This document shows positions 42,967 through 51,831 of a stretch of 64,000 bases of DNA, in pieces. Within the stretch, counting starts at the first letter, position 1, and the number at the start of each line of letters is the position of its first letter. The stretch covers positions 120,488 to 184,487 of the forward strand of contig NZ_WQMS01000009.1 in NCBI RefSeq assembly GCF_009753715.1, written 5' to 3'. The translations under genes and the position numbers were made by a program. Source of the stretch: Sphingomonas horti. Lineage in GTDB: Bacteria; Pseudomonadota; Alphaproteobacteria; Sphingomonadales; Sphingomonadaceae. The notes under the pieces were generated by a model. That model did no database searches. It had not been told where the DNA came from and was given only the letters and a program-made list of their open reading frames with translations.

Positions 42967-44373
42967 ATGACGGGTTCCAAATCCTATTTCTTCTGCGGGA
43001 TCGGTGGCAGCGGCATGCTGCCGCTCGCTTGTATCGTGCGCGCGCAAGGGGCTGAGGTCTCAGGCTCCGACCGTGCGCTCGACCAGGGCCGTACCGCGCC
43101 CAAGTTCGACTTCCTCCGCGCCCAGGGCATCGATCTGTTCCCGCAGGACGGCAGCGGCGTCACCACGCACGATCAGGTGCTGGTCGCCTCCGCCGCGGTC
43201 GAGGAGACAGTGCCTGACGTTCAGGCCGCGAACGCGCTGGGTTGCGCGCGGATGAGCCGGGCAGGCCTGCTCGCCGAGCTGTTCAACGCCGCGTCCGAAC
43301 GGATCGCGATCGGAGGCACCAGCGGCAAATCGACCGTCACCGGCATGATCGGCTGGATTCTCCACGCCTGCGGCCGCGCGCCGACGGTAATGAACGGCGC
43401 GGTGATGAAGAATTTCGTCGGCGACGACACCCCATTCGCGAGCGCGCTGATCGGCAGCGGCGATGTGTTCGTCAGCGAAGTCGACGAGAGCGACGGCTCG
43501 ATCGCGCTGTTCGAGCCGACCGTCGCGGTGCTGGGCAATATCAGCCTCGACCACAAAGAGATGGACGAGCTGCGCGCGCTGTTCACCGATTTCGTGCTCA
43601 AGGCCCGTACGGCCGTGGTCAATATCGATCACCCCGAAGTCGCCGCGATCGCCGGCGAGCTGCACCAGGACCGGCTGCTCACTTTCGGCTTCGAGCAGGA
43701 AGCGCAGCTGATCGGCCATGATATCGAGGAGCGCGCCGAAGGCGTGAGCTTCCATGCCACCGAGCGATCCAGCGGCGACACCGCGGAGGTGCGGCTGCAG
43801 TTGCTCGGCCGGCACAACGCGGTGAATGCGCTCTCCGCGATCGGCGCTGCGGTCGCCGCCGGCGTGCCGTTCGCCGAGGCCGCGGAAGCGCTCACCGGCT
43901 TTGCGGGCCTGCGCCGCCGGCTGGAGCGGGTCGGCGAACGTAACGGCGTCACTGTCTATGACGATTTCGGGCACAATCCGGACAAGATCGCCGCCACGCT
44001 CGACGCGCTCCACGCCTTTGCCGGCCGGCTGCTGATCTTCTTCCAGCCGCACGGCTATGGTCCGCTCCGCGTGATGGGGCGCGAGCTGGTCATGACCTTG
44101 GCCGAGAAGCTGGCGCCCGACGACGTGCTGATCCTGAGCGACCCCGTCTATTTCGGCGGCACCGTCGACCGGTCGATTGGCAGCGAGACGATCGTCGAGG
44201 GCGTGCGCGCCGCCGGCCGCAACGCCGAGCACATTGCGGCCCGCCCCGCGATCGCGGATCGCCTGACCGCCCTCGCCCGCCCCGGCGATCGGATCGTCGT
44301 GATGGGCGCGCGTGACGACACGCTCAGCCAGTTCGCGGCGGAGCTGGTCGAGCGGCTCAGCGGGACGGAATAG
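42967..44373 (+). CDS. Mpl/MurC-like Mur ligase (peptidoglycan recycling)
   Basis: 468 residues, three-domain Mur ligase. N-terminal UDP-binding domain (YFFCGIGGSGMLPLACIVRA), ATP P-loop GGTSGKSTVTGMIGW near residue 115, then VSEVDESDGSIALFEP, GNISLDHKEMDEL and the C-terminal YDDFGHNPDKIAATL. The P-loop reads GTSGKST rather than the GTHGKT of MurC and Mpl, and the C-terminal FFQPHGYGPLRVMGREL is close to Mpl. Mpl reattaches L-Ala-gamma-D-Glu-mDAP tripeptide to UDP-MurNAc. Its divergent neighbour ldcA makes that tripeptide. MurC-like activity cannot be excluded. It overlaps the convergent TPR gene by 17 bases. Confidence 0.85.
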   Translation: MTGSKSYFFCGIGGSGMLPLACIVRAQGAEVSGSDRALDQGRTAPKFDFLRAQGIDLFPQDGSGVTTHDQVLVASAAVEETVPDVQAANALGCARMSRAGLLAELFNAASERIAIGGTSGKSTVTGMIGWILHACGRAPTVMNGAVMKNFVGDDTPFASALIGSGDVFVSEVDESDGSIALFEPTVAVLGNISLDHKEMDELRALFTDFVLKARTAVVNIDHPEVAAIAGELHQDRLLTFGFEQEAQLIGHDIEERAEGVSFHATERSSGDTAEVRLQLLGRHNAVNALSAIGAAVAAGVPFAEAAEALTGFAGLRRRLERVGERNGVTVYDDFGHNPDKIAATLDALHAFAGRLLIFFQPHGYGPLRVMGRELVMTLAEKLAPDDVLILSDPVYFGGTVDRSIGSETIVEGVRAAGRNAEHIAARPAIADRLTALARPGDRIVVMGARDDTLSQFAAELVERLSGTE

Positions 44374-46327
44374 AGTAGCGGACCTTGCGGCTCATCGCCG
44401 TGCACGCCAGGTCGCCTTCGGGGCGGTAGCTTACCCGGTAGCGCACGGTGCGGGCGATCTGCTGGCTGGCCTTGGCGAAGACTTGCGGCGGAAAGGCCGC
44501 CACCGTGCGCGCGTTGCGGGCCGTTCCGTCCGCCGCAACGTCATATTCCAGCGAGGTCCAGCCTTCGAATCCCCAATTGAACGCCTCTTCGGGGAACGTC
44601 CCGGTTCCGGCGCTCAGCAACACGGGACCGCCGTCGACCAGGGCGCATTGCTGGGCGGAAAGCCCGGTCCGCTTGTACATCGCGGCGGCATCCTCCTCCC
44701 GTTTCGAAGCGGCGTAGATGTTCGCGAGCTGGACCAGAGCCGCGACTTTCAGCGGATCCTTGTCCGACAACCGCGTGTCCTGCGCCAGCGCCGTGAGCGC
44801 CGCTCGCTCCTCGTCGCGCTGGCCGGCAATGCCGGCCGCCTGCGCGATCTGCAGGTGCAGAATGGCTTGCATCAGCGGATCGGCAAAATCGGCATCGGCA
44901 AGAACGGCCCGGTAGGCTTCCACCCGCTTCGCTCCCTCACCCCGCCAGCTCGCGCTGTTTTCATCCGCCCAGGTCGCGGCATGGTCGAGTGCGATCAGGA
45001 AACGGAGCGCTTTCGGCGCGTCGAGGGTTCGGGCGAGCTTCATCGCCTCCGCCTCGTAGTCGAGCTGCAGGCGCCGCTCGACGGTCGCGTTTCGCCCCAG
45101 CTGCCACAGCATGGCAAGCCGCTCCGGCGTCGCTGCGTTCGCTGCCGCCAGCCGCGGCCTGAGCTCCGCCGCGCGACCGGCATCGCTTTTTGCCGCCGGC
45201 GGCCTCACGCCTTTCGCGTTGAACCAGTCGCCGGCCGTCCTTTCGAGCTGCACGGTCATCGGCGGCCGGTTGGCCTTGTTCGAGCAGCGCAGCTCCACGC
45301 GCGTCGCCATCCGGAAGAACGGCTTCACCTTTGCCGCATTCTCGGGGTCCCATGACCACTCGCCGACCGAGCGGGCGAAGGCGTACGCCATCTCGCCCTG
45401 CTTCGAGGCATAGACCGGCCGCGGCGCCACAACCCGGCCGTCGCTGAGGATCGTGAACTCGATGACGGCCGAATCGTCGGGTTCCAGCCCTTCCAGCCCG
45501 CCGCAGGCCGGCAGCGGCATCTCGATCGGCGGCTTCAGCTGTTCTTCTGTGCGGCCCGCCCCGGTATAGGCGAGATATTTGCGCGCGCTCTCGCTTTGGC
45601 CGAGCTTCAGCATCGCGATCGCAGCGTCGGCGCGTAGCGCGATATCCTGGTGATCGACCTTTTGCGTCAGCCCTCCGCGCAATGAGACTGCCCGGACCAG
45701 CAGTGCGCGCGCATCGTCGTAGCGCCCGCCATTGATCAGGATACGCCCTTTCAACCCCAGCACGTTGGCGAGCTCTTCCTTGCCGACGCTCGGGTCCTTC
45801 TCCGCAATCGCCAGCGCCTCGTCGACGTGGCGGAGCGCCGCGTCCGCGTCCGTGAACACCTCGGAGCGTGCCGCACCCATCAGCGCCACCGTGCGCGCGA
45901 TCGGCTCGTTGGTCTGCGTCGCGAGCCGCAGATATTCGGCGTCGGCGCTGGCGTGGTCGAGCTCGGCCTCCAGCACGTTCGCAAGCATCAGCCGGCTATT
46001 GTCCCGGACCGGCGCGAGCGCAGGCTTGGCGAGGCCCGGTCCGTTCAGCGCCTCGCGAAGGAGCGGCTTCGCCTCCGCGCCGCGACCCAGCTTCACCAGC
46101 GCTTCGGCCTGTTGCGCGCGCGTGACGGCGAGGTTGGTCGGATTGACCGGTGTCTGCGTCTCCAGGAAGGCTTCGAGCGACTTCAGCTCCGCAAGCGCCC
46201 CTGCCGCGTCGTGCGCGTCCAGCTTCGCCCGCGCGGCGTCGAACCGTTGCTGGATTGTGCCCACCGGCGTCTGCGCAAGCACCGGCGATGCCAGCCCAAG
46301 CCCCAAAGCGATCAACGATGCCCGCAT
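44357..46327 (-). CDS. Periplasmic TPR protein with two TonB-C-like domains
   Basis: 656 residues with a signal peptide (MRASLIALGLGLASPVLA). TPR-like helices fill ~25-240 (GYLRLATQ-type pairs such as ADAALRHVDEALAIAEKDPS and GRYDDARALLVRAVSLRG) and ~400-560. Two beta-rich segments look like TonB C-terminal domains: VIEFTILSDGRVVAPRPVYA around residue 290, and SLEYDVAADGTARNARTVAA at the C-terminus, the latter with LACTAMSRKVRYSIP. There is no membrane anchor, so it is not a classical TonB energy transducer. It may bind an outer-membrane protein or peptidoglycan. No close functional neighbour is present. Confidence 0.78.
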   Translation of the reverse strand: MRASLIALGLGLASPVLAQTPVGTIQQRFDAARAKLDAHDAAGALAELKSLEAFLETQTPVNPTNLAVTRAQQAEALVKLGRGAEAKPLLREALNGPGLAKPALAPVRDNSRLMLANVLEAELDHASADAEYLRLATQTNEPIARTVALMGAARSEVFTDADAALRHVDEALAIAEKDPSVGKEELANVLGLKGRILINGGRYDDARALLVRAVSLRGGLTQKVDHQDIALRADAAIAMLKLGQSESARKYLAYTGAGRTEEQLKPPIEMPLPACGGLEGLEPDDSAVIEFTILSDGRVVAPRPVYASKQGEMAYAFARSVGEWSWDPENAAKVKPFFRMATRVELRCSNKANRPPMTVQLERTAGDWFNAKGVRPPAAKSDAGRAAELRPRLAAANAATPERLAMLWQLGRNATVERRLQLDYEAEAMKLARTLDAPKALRFLIALDHAATWADENSASWRGEGAKRVEAYRAVLADADFADPLMQAILHLQIAQAAGIAGQRDEERAALTALAQDTRLSDKDPLKVAALVQLANIYAASKREEDAAAMYKRTGLSAQQCALVDGGPVLLSAGTGTFPEEAFNWGFEGWTSLEYDVAADGTARNARTVAAFPPQVFAKASQQIARTVRYRVSYRPEGDLACTAMSRKVRYSIPSR

Positions 46328-46351
46328 ATGCTCCCCCGGTTGAGCCCCTTC

Positions 46352-47323
46352 TTAGCCGCGCCCGGCAGCGCTTGGAAGATGTTGAAAAGCCTCACGGACT
46401 TCAGCGAGCATCCGCTCCTCCGCGCCTTCGTAGCGCGGCGAGAAGTGGAACGGCTCCAGCCGTCTGACGCCGGCGGCGCAGCCGATCTCGCCTGCCGCTC
46501 GCGTCGTCAGATGCGCGCGTTCCCGGGCAAGCGCTCCGTCGGCCGCGGCAAAGCGGGATTCGAGGAAGAACAGGTCGGCGCCGCTGGCGAGGCTCGCGAT
46601 CGCCGCACGGTTGGCGGACGTGTCGGCGACGTCGGTCACATAAGCGAGCTTCTGTCCCGGCTCGACGCTGACCAGATCGCGCAAGCTGCCGAGCGGCGCC
46701 TCCCCACCCGGCAGTGCGATCGGCGTTTCGTCCCCTGCCCCGTCGCGCACCGCCGCCTTCAACGCCTGCAGCCACTGCCCCGGAGCGAGGCCGCGCTCCT
46801 CCAGCCGGTTGCGCCAGACATTGACGTGCATGGGCTCGGCGAGCGCATAGCCGATGCTTGGCCCGTGATGCTCCAGCACGGCCCAATCGAGCGTCAGCCC
46901 CGGAAGCGCGAATGGCTCGTGAAACGGCTCCGCCACGAATGACGCCTTGAAGCGGAAGCGCGCAGCGGCGCCGCTTGTCTCCCGCACGTCAAAACACAGA
47001 TCCTCGGCATATTTGTGCGTCAGATCCCAGGTATAGCCGTGGAGCTTGTGACCCACGGCCTCGATCAGCCCTTCGGGTCCGATCATCCCGATGCGCTTCT
47101 CGCGCCCGACGTTCACGCGCAGCAGCGCGTCGAAGCCGATGAAATGGTCGATGTGCATGTGGCTGATACAGACGGTCTCGACACGCAGCAGGTCGCGCGC
47201 GGACAGCGGCGAAAGGTCGCCAAGGTCGAACAGGATGGCCTCGCGCCGGTGCAGCGCCTCGACGAACAGCGCCGGGTCGCCGAAGCGGCCGTTGACGAGG
47301 CGCGGGTGCAGCGTCGGGCGCAT
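46352..47323 (-). CDS. MBL-fold metallo-hydrolase, RNase Z-like
   Basis: 323 residues from the ATG at 47323. The metal-binding signature is [17 protein letters not shown] (near residue 52), and the C-terminus has [13 protein letters not shown], the HFSxRY motif of RNase Z-type enzymes. [12 protein letters not shown] and [10 protein letters not shown] supply the remaining acidic and His ligands. Length and motifs fit the RNase Z / ElaC-like branch of the beta-lactamase fold, but a tRNA 3' processing role is not proven. It is divergent from the serine dehydratase gene with a 54-base gap. No strong ribosome-binding site precedes the start. Confidence 0.85.
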   Translation of the reverse strand: MRPTLHPRLVNGRFGDPALFVEALHRREAILFDLGDLSPLSARDLLRVETVCISHMHIDHFIGFDALLRVNVGREKRIGMIGPEGLIEAVGHKLHGYTWDLTHKYAEDLCFDVRETSGAAARFRFKASFVAEPFHEPFALPGLTLDWAVLEHHGPSIGYALAEPMHVNVWRNRLEERGLAPGQWLQALKAAVRDGAGDETPIALPGGEAPLGSLRDLVSVEPGQKLAYVTDVADTSANRAAIASLASGADLFFLESRFAAADGALARERAHLTTRAAGEIGCAAGVRRLEPFHFSPRYEGAEERMLAEVREAFQHLPSAAGRG

Positions 47324-47377
47324 CAAGGCGCAACGGCGCGGTGGCGCTTTCGCTCCGCAGGTCCTAGATGCCCAGCC

Positions 47378-48760
47378 ATGCCTCATAGCGTTTTCGACCT
47401 GTTCAAGATCGGCGTCGGCCCCTCTTCGTCTCACACGATGGGGCCGATGTCGGCCGCCTGCGCCTTTGGCGAGCAGCTGCGCGCGCGCGGGCTGCTCGAC
47501 CGCACCGGCCGGGTGCTGGCGGAGCTGTACGGATCGCTCGCGCTGACCGGCAAAGGCCATGCGAGCGACCGGGCGGTGCTGCTCGGCCTGGCGGGCAAGC
47601 GACCGGACGGCATCTGCCCCGACGAGGCCGACCGCATCGTCACCGGCATCCGCGCCAGCCACCGGCTGATGCTGGGCGGCACGCACGAGATCGCATTCGA
47701 GGAAGACCGCGACCTGCTGTTCCACCAGCGCGAGCGGCTGTCCTTCCACTCGAACGGCATGCGGTTCACGGCATTCGACGCAGACGGCGCGGAGCTCTCG
47801 TCCGGCGTCTGGTATTCGGTGGGTGGCGGGGCGATCCTCGCGGAGAGCGAAGTGTCCGGCAACGCGCCGCCCGAAGGGCTGGTCGCGGACGTGCCGCACC
47901 CGTTTCATTCGGGCGAGCAATTGCTGGAGCGGGCCGCCGCGGCCGGGCTCTCCATCGCCGACCTGGCGCTTCGCAACGAGCTGGCGCGCATGCCCGAGGA
48001 AGAAGTGCGCCAGCGGCTGGCGGCGATCCGCCAGACCATGTCCGCCTGCATCGACCGCGGCATGGGGCAGCACGGCATCCTTCCCGGCGGCCTGAACGTG
48101 CGCCGCCGCGCGCCCGACGTGCACCGCAAGCTGGTCGAACGGCAGGAGCGTGCGCTGTCCGATCCGCTGACGGTGATCGACTGGGTCAATTTGTGGGCGC
48201 TGGCCGTCAACGAGGAGAATGCGGCGGGCGGCCGCGTGGTCACGGCCCCGACCAATGGCGCGGCCGGCATCGTGCCGGCGGTGCTGCGCTATTACGAGCG
48301 GTTCGTAGCGGGCGCTTCGGACGAAGGCGCCGACCGCTTCCTGCTGACCGCGGCGGCGATCGGATCGCTGTTCAAGGAGAATGCGTCGATCTCGGGCGCC
48401 GAGGTCGGCTGCCAGGGCGAGGTCGGCGTCGCCTGCTCGATGGCGGCGGCCGGGCTGACCGCGGCGCTGGGTGGCACCAACGCGCAGGTCGAGAATGCCG
48501 CCGAGATCGGCATGGAGCATAATCTCGGCCTCACCTGCGATCCCGTCGGCGGCCTCGTCCAGGTGCCGTGCATCGAGCGCAACGCGGTCGGCGCGGTCAA
48601 GGCCATCGAGGCGGCGCGGCTGTCACTGCTCGGCGACGGCACCCATCGCGTCAGCCTCGATCAGGTCATCGAGACGATGCGCAAGACCGGCGCGGACATG
48701 AGCGCCAAATACAAGGAAACCGCGCTGGGCGGCCTGGCCGTCAACGTGGTCGAGTGCTGA
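47378..48760 (+). CDS. L-serine ammonia-lyase, iron-sulfur type
   Basis: 460 residues, single-chain (SdaA-type) enzyme that converts L-serine to pyruvate and ammonia using a [4Fe-4S] cluster. N-terminal beta domain with [18 protein letters not shown]; catalytic domain with [19 protein letters not shown]; cluster cysteines in [17 protein letters not shown] and [20 protein letters not shown]-terminus [24 protein letters not shown] as usual. ATG at 47378 gives the canonical [11 protein letters not shown] start. It stands alone on its strand. Confidence 0.95.
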   Translation: MPHSVFDLFKIGVGPSSSHTMGPMSAACAFGEQLRARGLLDRTGRVLAELYGSLALTGKGHASDRAVLLGLAGKRPDGICPDEADRIVTGIRASHRLMLGGTHEIAFEEDRDLLFHQRERLSFHSNGMRFTAFDADGAELSSGVWYSVGGGAILAESEVSGNAPPEGLVADVPHPFHSGEQLLERAAAAGLSIADLALRNELARMPEEEVRQRLAAIRQTMSACIDRGMGQHGILPGGLNVRRRAPDVHRKLVERQERALSDPLTVIDWVNLWALAVNEENAAGGRVVTAPTNGAAGIVPAVLRYYERFVAGASDEGADRFLLTAAAIGSLFKENASISGAEVGCQGEVGVACSMAAAGLTAALGGTNAQVENAAEIGMEHNLGLTCDPVGGLVQVPCIERNAVGAVKAIEAARLSLLGDGTHRVSLDQVIETMRKTGADMSAKYKETALGGLAVNVVEC

Positions 48761-48789
48761 GCCGAAAGTTCACCAAAGGTCGCACCAAA

Positions 48790-49026
48790 TCAGCCTCCAT
48801 CATGGTCCGACCGCGTCGGCACGAACGTATCCGCCTTGTCGCTTTTCCTGACGCGGGTGTTGGTCGGCTCGCCGCCGGTCGCCTGCTTCAGCTCGTCGCG
48901 GGTGCCGATATTCTCGGCCGGCCCTGCCCCCGACGTGCCGCTCTGCGACGGCATCGGCTCGCCGCCTTCGATAAGGTCGCGGTCGTCGTGCGCGCGGGCG
49001 GATTCGGTGCGGGGATGTTCGGCCAT
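48790..49026 (-). CDS. Small hydrophilic protein
   Basis: 78 residues from the ATG at 49026, chosen because GAGGAGAATGGAC gives good spacing; the ATG two codons upstream overlaps that site. Low-complexity, polar sequence (DKADTFVPTRSDHDG, EGGEPMPSQSGTSG) with no domain. Similar short, charged proteins in this group are often stress-linked; the one at 58171-58410 beside the hemerythrin gene has the same style. Function unknown. Confidence 0.6.
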   Translation of the reverse strand: MAEHPRTESARAHDDRDLIEGGEPMPSQSGTSGAGPAENIGTRDELKQATGGEPTNTRVRKSDKADTFVPTRSDHDGG

Positions 49027-49062
49027 GTCCATTCTCCTCGCCTGCTCAACGCATGGGGCCGC

Positions 49063-49515
49063 TCAGCGGATGCGGTAGAAATCGGCCAGCCGGTCGAGCG
49101 CGAGGCCGAGCACCAATTTGCCGGACCGCGCCGGCCAGCCGAGCGCCCGCTCCGCCTCGGCCAGGCCTTCGTTCGCGCACACGACGCGCCACAGTATGTC
49201 GGACAGGCCGGTGCCGACATGGGCGACGGCGGCGTCGAACCGGCGCTTCGCATCGAGCTGCGAGGTGGAGGGATCGGGCGCGCGGGACATGCCTGCGCCC
49301 CGTGGCGCGCGCGGGGCCGTGTCCCAGCGCATCGTCGTGCTCGGCGCAAGTGCGGCACGTTCCCAATCGGCGCGGAGAGTCTCTCCGGCGACGAGCTGCC
49401 GGTCGCTGATCCGCCCGCGCGAGGCGAGCCAGCTCAGCGACGATTCCGCCAGGTTGACCGTGACGCTGCGGTTCCCCGCCCCTTGCAGCCGCCGCTCCGC
49501 CAATTCTTGCCTCAT
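49063..49515 (-). CDS. DUF6456 domain protein
   Basis: 150 residues from the ATG at 49515, preceded by GAAGGAGGTCGGC. The C-terminal half (KRRFDAAVAHVGTGLSDILW, RVVCANEGLAEAERALGWP, GKLVLGLALDRLADFY) fits DUF6456, an alphaproteobacterial family that looks like a helical DNA-associated domain. It is divergent from a small XRE regulator; the pair is often adjacent in this group. A regulatory role is likely but not shown by sequence. Confidence 0.8.
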   Translation of the reverse strand: MRQELAERRLQGAGNRSVTVNLAESSLSWLASRGRISDRQLVAGETLRADWERAALAPSTTMRWDTAPRAPRGAGMSRAPDPSTSQLDAKRRFDAAVAHVGTGLSDILWRVVCANEGLAEAERALGWPARSGKLVLGLALDRLADFYRIR

Positions 49516-49582
49516 GCCGACCTCCTTCGCAGTTCCGAGTCGATCGGGTCTTGCCACAGCGGCAATGATGTAGGACAGAGGA

Positions 49583-49599
49583 ATAACCGAATTGGTTAT
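49583..49599. promoter_or_regulatory. Candidate operator of the XRE regulator
   Basis: ATAACC-GAATT-GGTTAT, a perfect six-base inverted repeat with a five-base centre, 11 bases before the XRE start codon and in the short gap to the divergent DUF6456 gene. Size and symmetry fit a dimeric helix-turn-helix regulator binding its own promoter. The assignment is by position only. Confidence 0.5.
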
Positions 49600-49610
49600 G
49601 AGGCCCTGCG

Positions 49611-50174
49611 ATGATCACTGCCATTCGCGAGGTGCGGCGCGCGAAGGGACTGACGCTTGAGGAAGTCGGCAAGCGCTGCATGCCGCCGACCACCGCGCAG
49701 ACGATCGGACGGCTGGAGACGGGCACGCGCACGGTTTCGGTCGGCTGGCTGAACCGGATCGCCGACGCGCTGGGCGTCACCGCCGCGGACCTGGTGAAGC
49801 TGCCTGAGCGGCCGAACCTGCCGGTGGCGGCGCTGCTGGGCCCGGACGGCGCGCACGCGCCGAAGCGGGAGTCCGTCGTCACCGCACCGCAGCCCGCGCC
49901 CGCGCTGGTCGCGGTCACGGTCGCAGCTTCGGTCGGCGACTATCGCGCCGGCGACGAGATCTGGTGCGAACGGCTGGCGCCCGAGCAATTCGCGACCGCG
50001 CTCAACCGCGACGTGCTGGTCCCCCGCCCCGCCGGCCGCTTCGCCTTCGGCCGGCTACTGGGACGCGAGGACAACAAGCTCCACCTGCTGCCGCTGGGCG
50101 CGGGGGCGCGCCAGCAGGTCTATGCCGATCCCCCTTGGATCGCACGGGCGGTGCGGCTGGTAAGGAGCCTGTGA
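49611..50174 (+). CDS. XRE-family regulator with C-terminal S24-like fold
   Basis: 187 residues. N-terminal helix-turn-helix (ITAIREVRRAKGLTLEEVGK, TTAQTIGRLETGTRTVSVGW, residues ~2-60). The C-terminal half (AASVGDYRAGDEIWCERLAP, LNRDVLVPRPAGRFAFGRLL) resembles the beta fold of LexA/CI-type S24 domains, but no Ser-Lys catalytic pair is evident, so it is likely a non-cleaving sensor or dimer domain. It may repress its own and the divergent DUF6456 promoter through the palindrome at 49583-49599. Confidence 0.82.
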   Translation: MITAIREVRRAKGLTLEEVGKRCMPPTTAQTIGRLETGTRTVSVGWLNRIADALGVTAADLVKLPERPNLPVAALLGPDGAHAPKRESVVTAPQPAPALVAVTVAASVGDYRAGDEIWCERLAPEQFATALNRDVLVPRPAGRFAFGRLLGREDNKLHLLPLGAGARQQVYADPPWIARAVRLVRSL

Positions 50175-50241
50175 GCAGGGGCCGGCCAACGTCCGAGTGC
50201 GAGCCGTTGCGGACATTGAAGTTTGATCGCATTCAGCTGGA

Positions 50242-51003
50242 GTGACCACGCTGATATTGAAGGAGTCGCGCTTAGAGGCAGGTGCCCGCCTTGCATTGGG
50301 TTTTGCAATCGTGACCGTCTGCGCTTGGGCTCTACAACTGCCCAAAGCGGCTCGGCTAGAGACCATAAGGGACGCTGAGTCAGTCGGGGCCATGTATGTG
50401 GGCGCAGCATTCGCCGCCGTGCTGGCAGGCCGCTATTTGTGGGCGCTCATCCGACCAGGCCGCCTCGAAATTAGCAGCGAAGGCATATGCCGGGACCTTG
50501 GCTGGCGACGGTCAACTTGGGCTTGGTCAGAGATCGAACGAACGGAGCTAGTTAGGACCAGATTTGGTCTGGCGAACGTTTGCTTGGTCCACATCAAGGG
50601 CGGTGAGTTCGTTCGCCTCTTCGGCTGGGAAGTGGCGCCCGAGACGATACAGGACATGATTGAGAGGACCCGTCACAGCATGGACAGAGCCGAGAAACTT
50701 AGAACAATGCAACCGCAGTTCGTGGCTGATGTCACACTATATGCTCCTGAGCGGGGCGGTCGCAACTCGGTCGCTTATCCTGGTTGGGGTTGTCCCTGTA
50801 TGGTGACGAGAACGGAGCCGCTGGTCGGCTATGATGCGTGGCCTTTGCTAGGAGATCGGCCGCTTGAGCCAGGCGCCAAGCGCCGCGTCGGATTCGTGTT
50901 CCTATCCGAAGAGGGGGCAGAGGCAATGCGGCAGGCGGGTACCTTCTACCTTTGGGAGGGGGGTTTCATCGGAGAGGCCAAGGTCGTGGCGAAGGTCGAC
51001 TAA
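50242..51003 (+). CDS. Orphan protein of unknown family, lower-GC islet
   Basis: 253 residues from a GTG with only GGAG touching it, so the start is uncertain; a start a few codons on is possible. Two membrane helices near the N-terminus (ARLALGFAIVTVCAWALQL and YVGAAFAAVLAGRYLWALI), then a cytoplasmic region beginning RPGRLEISSEGICRDLGWRR, in the style of a membrane-bound PH-like domain. Base composition is lower in GC (35 of the first 60 bases by hand count) and codon use is more mixed than in flanking genes, suggesting recent gain. No recognised family. Confidence 0.62.
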   Translation: MTTLILKESRLEAGARLALGFAIVTVCAWALQLPKAARLETIRDAESVGAMYVGAAFAAVLAGRYLWALIRPGRLEISSEGICRDLGWRRSTWAWSEIERTELVRTRFGLANVCLVHIKGGEFVRLFGWEVAPETIQDMIERTRHSMDRAEKLRTMQPQFVADVTLYAPERGGRNSVAYPGWGCPCMVTRTEPLVGYDAWPLLGDRPLEPGAKRRVGFVFLSEEGAEAMRQAGTFYLWEGGFIGEAKVVAKVD

Positions 51004-51112
51004 CCACCCTTTGCAGACGTTCGGACGTGGATCGCTAGGAACGACCGGAAACGACCCTTTGCCGACATTCACCTTTTGTGACATCTGGTGGCAAGTCGCA
51101 CCAAGAGGTTTC

Positions 51113-51433
51113 ATGCCGATAGCTTCGTCCGGAAGCGATACGCTCTTTTTGCTGGTCGCTGCGCTCGTCGTGTTTGGCCTGACGGCGCTTGCGGCATACT
51201 TGTTTGGTCGTCGATTAGCCCGGCGGAGCCGCTTCCTCGCAATCTTGGCCTGCGCTTCAACCGTGCCGGTGTTAATCATCGCCTCAGCACTGGCTCTGCT
51301 CATCACGGCTCCTGATGGATCGCCGCCAAACGATGCACCCGCCATGCTCTTCGTGGCTCTCACTACCGTGGCGATGCTCTCGTGCATTGTAAGTATCCCA
51401 GCAAGTGCATTGCTGATCCGAAAAGCCGACTAG
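51113..51433 (+). CDS. Small three-helix membrane protein, lower-GC islet
   Basis: 106 residues from the ATG at 51113, preceded by CCAAGAGG. Three hydrophobic segments: TLFLLVAALVVFGLTALAAY (~10-30), FLAILACASTVPVLIIASAL (~40-60) and MLFVALTTVAMLSCIVSIPA (~78-98). No known family. It shares the lower-GC character of the previous gene. The 109-base gap before it contains imperfect copies of a GACCCTTTGCCGACATTC-type sequence also seen around 50200. Confidence 0.6.
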   Translation: MPIASSGSDTLFLLVAALVVFGLTALAAYLFGRRLARRSRFLAILACASTVPVLIIASALALLITAPDGSPPNDAPAMLFVALTTVAMLSCIVSIPASALLIRKAD

Positions 51434-51587
51434 GCCAACGACCACTTCCCACCCTTAGTGGACGATCGCCAACGGCACCTGCCTGGTTGCGCCGCGGGCA
51501 AAGCCCGCGTTGTCGGTCCTTGCGAAGCAAGGCCGGCCGCGCTTGCAGGCGTGCGCGCCGGGGCGGCGCGTCTCGCCTGCTGCGCGA

Positions 51588-51663
51588 TGGTGGGCGGTGA
51601 CGGGTTCGAACCGCCGACCCTCTCGGTGTAAACGAGATGCTCTACCGGCTGAGCTAACCGCCC
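51588..51663 (-). tRNA. tRNA-Val (anticodon TAC)
   Basis: 76 bases on the minus strand, starting GGGCGGTTAGCTCAGCCGG and ending in an encoded CCA. The acceptor stem GGGCGGT pairs with ACCGCCC, the anticodon stem TCTCG/CGAGA encloses the loop TTTACAC with TAC as anticodon (at + positions 51628-51630), and the T-loop GGTTCGAA is canonical. It lies between the lower-GC islet and the ClC gene, a classic integration site. Confidence 0.96.
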
Positions 51664-51831
51664 GTGCGCGATGCGCTCTGCCCGAAGCGGTGCTTGCGGG
51701 CAAGCGCTCAGCGCAGCAGCTGGCGTTGGGCCGAAGCTAAGTGCCGCGAGCGCGTGGCGCGAGACCATTGCTTGATTTATGTTGCCTTTCGACCCATTCG
51801 GCCTCTCCCCCGACGCAGCACGAGGACCGAG

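Noticed and set aside
49611..51663. Prophage or defence island around the XRE regulator
   Set aside because: Only two orphan genes follow; no integrase, nuclease, toxin or phage structural gene is seen.
51664..51831. N-terminal extension of the ClC protein up to 51664
   Set aside because: It translates the flank of the tRNA gene and has no family similarity; the ATG at 51832 has GAGGA upstream.
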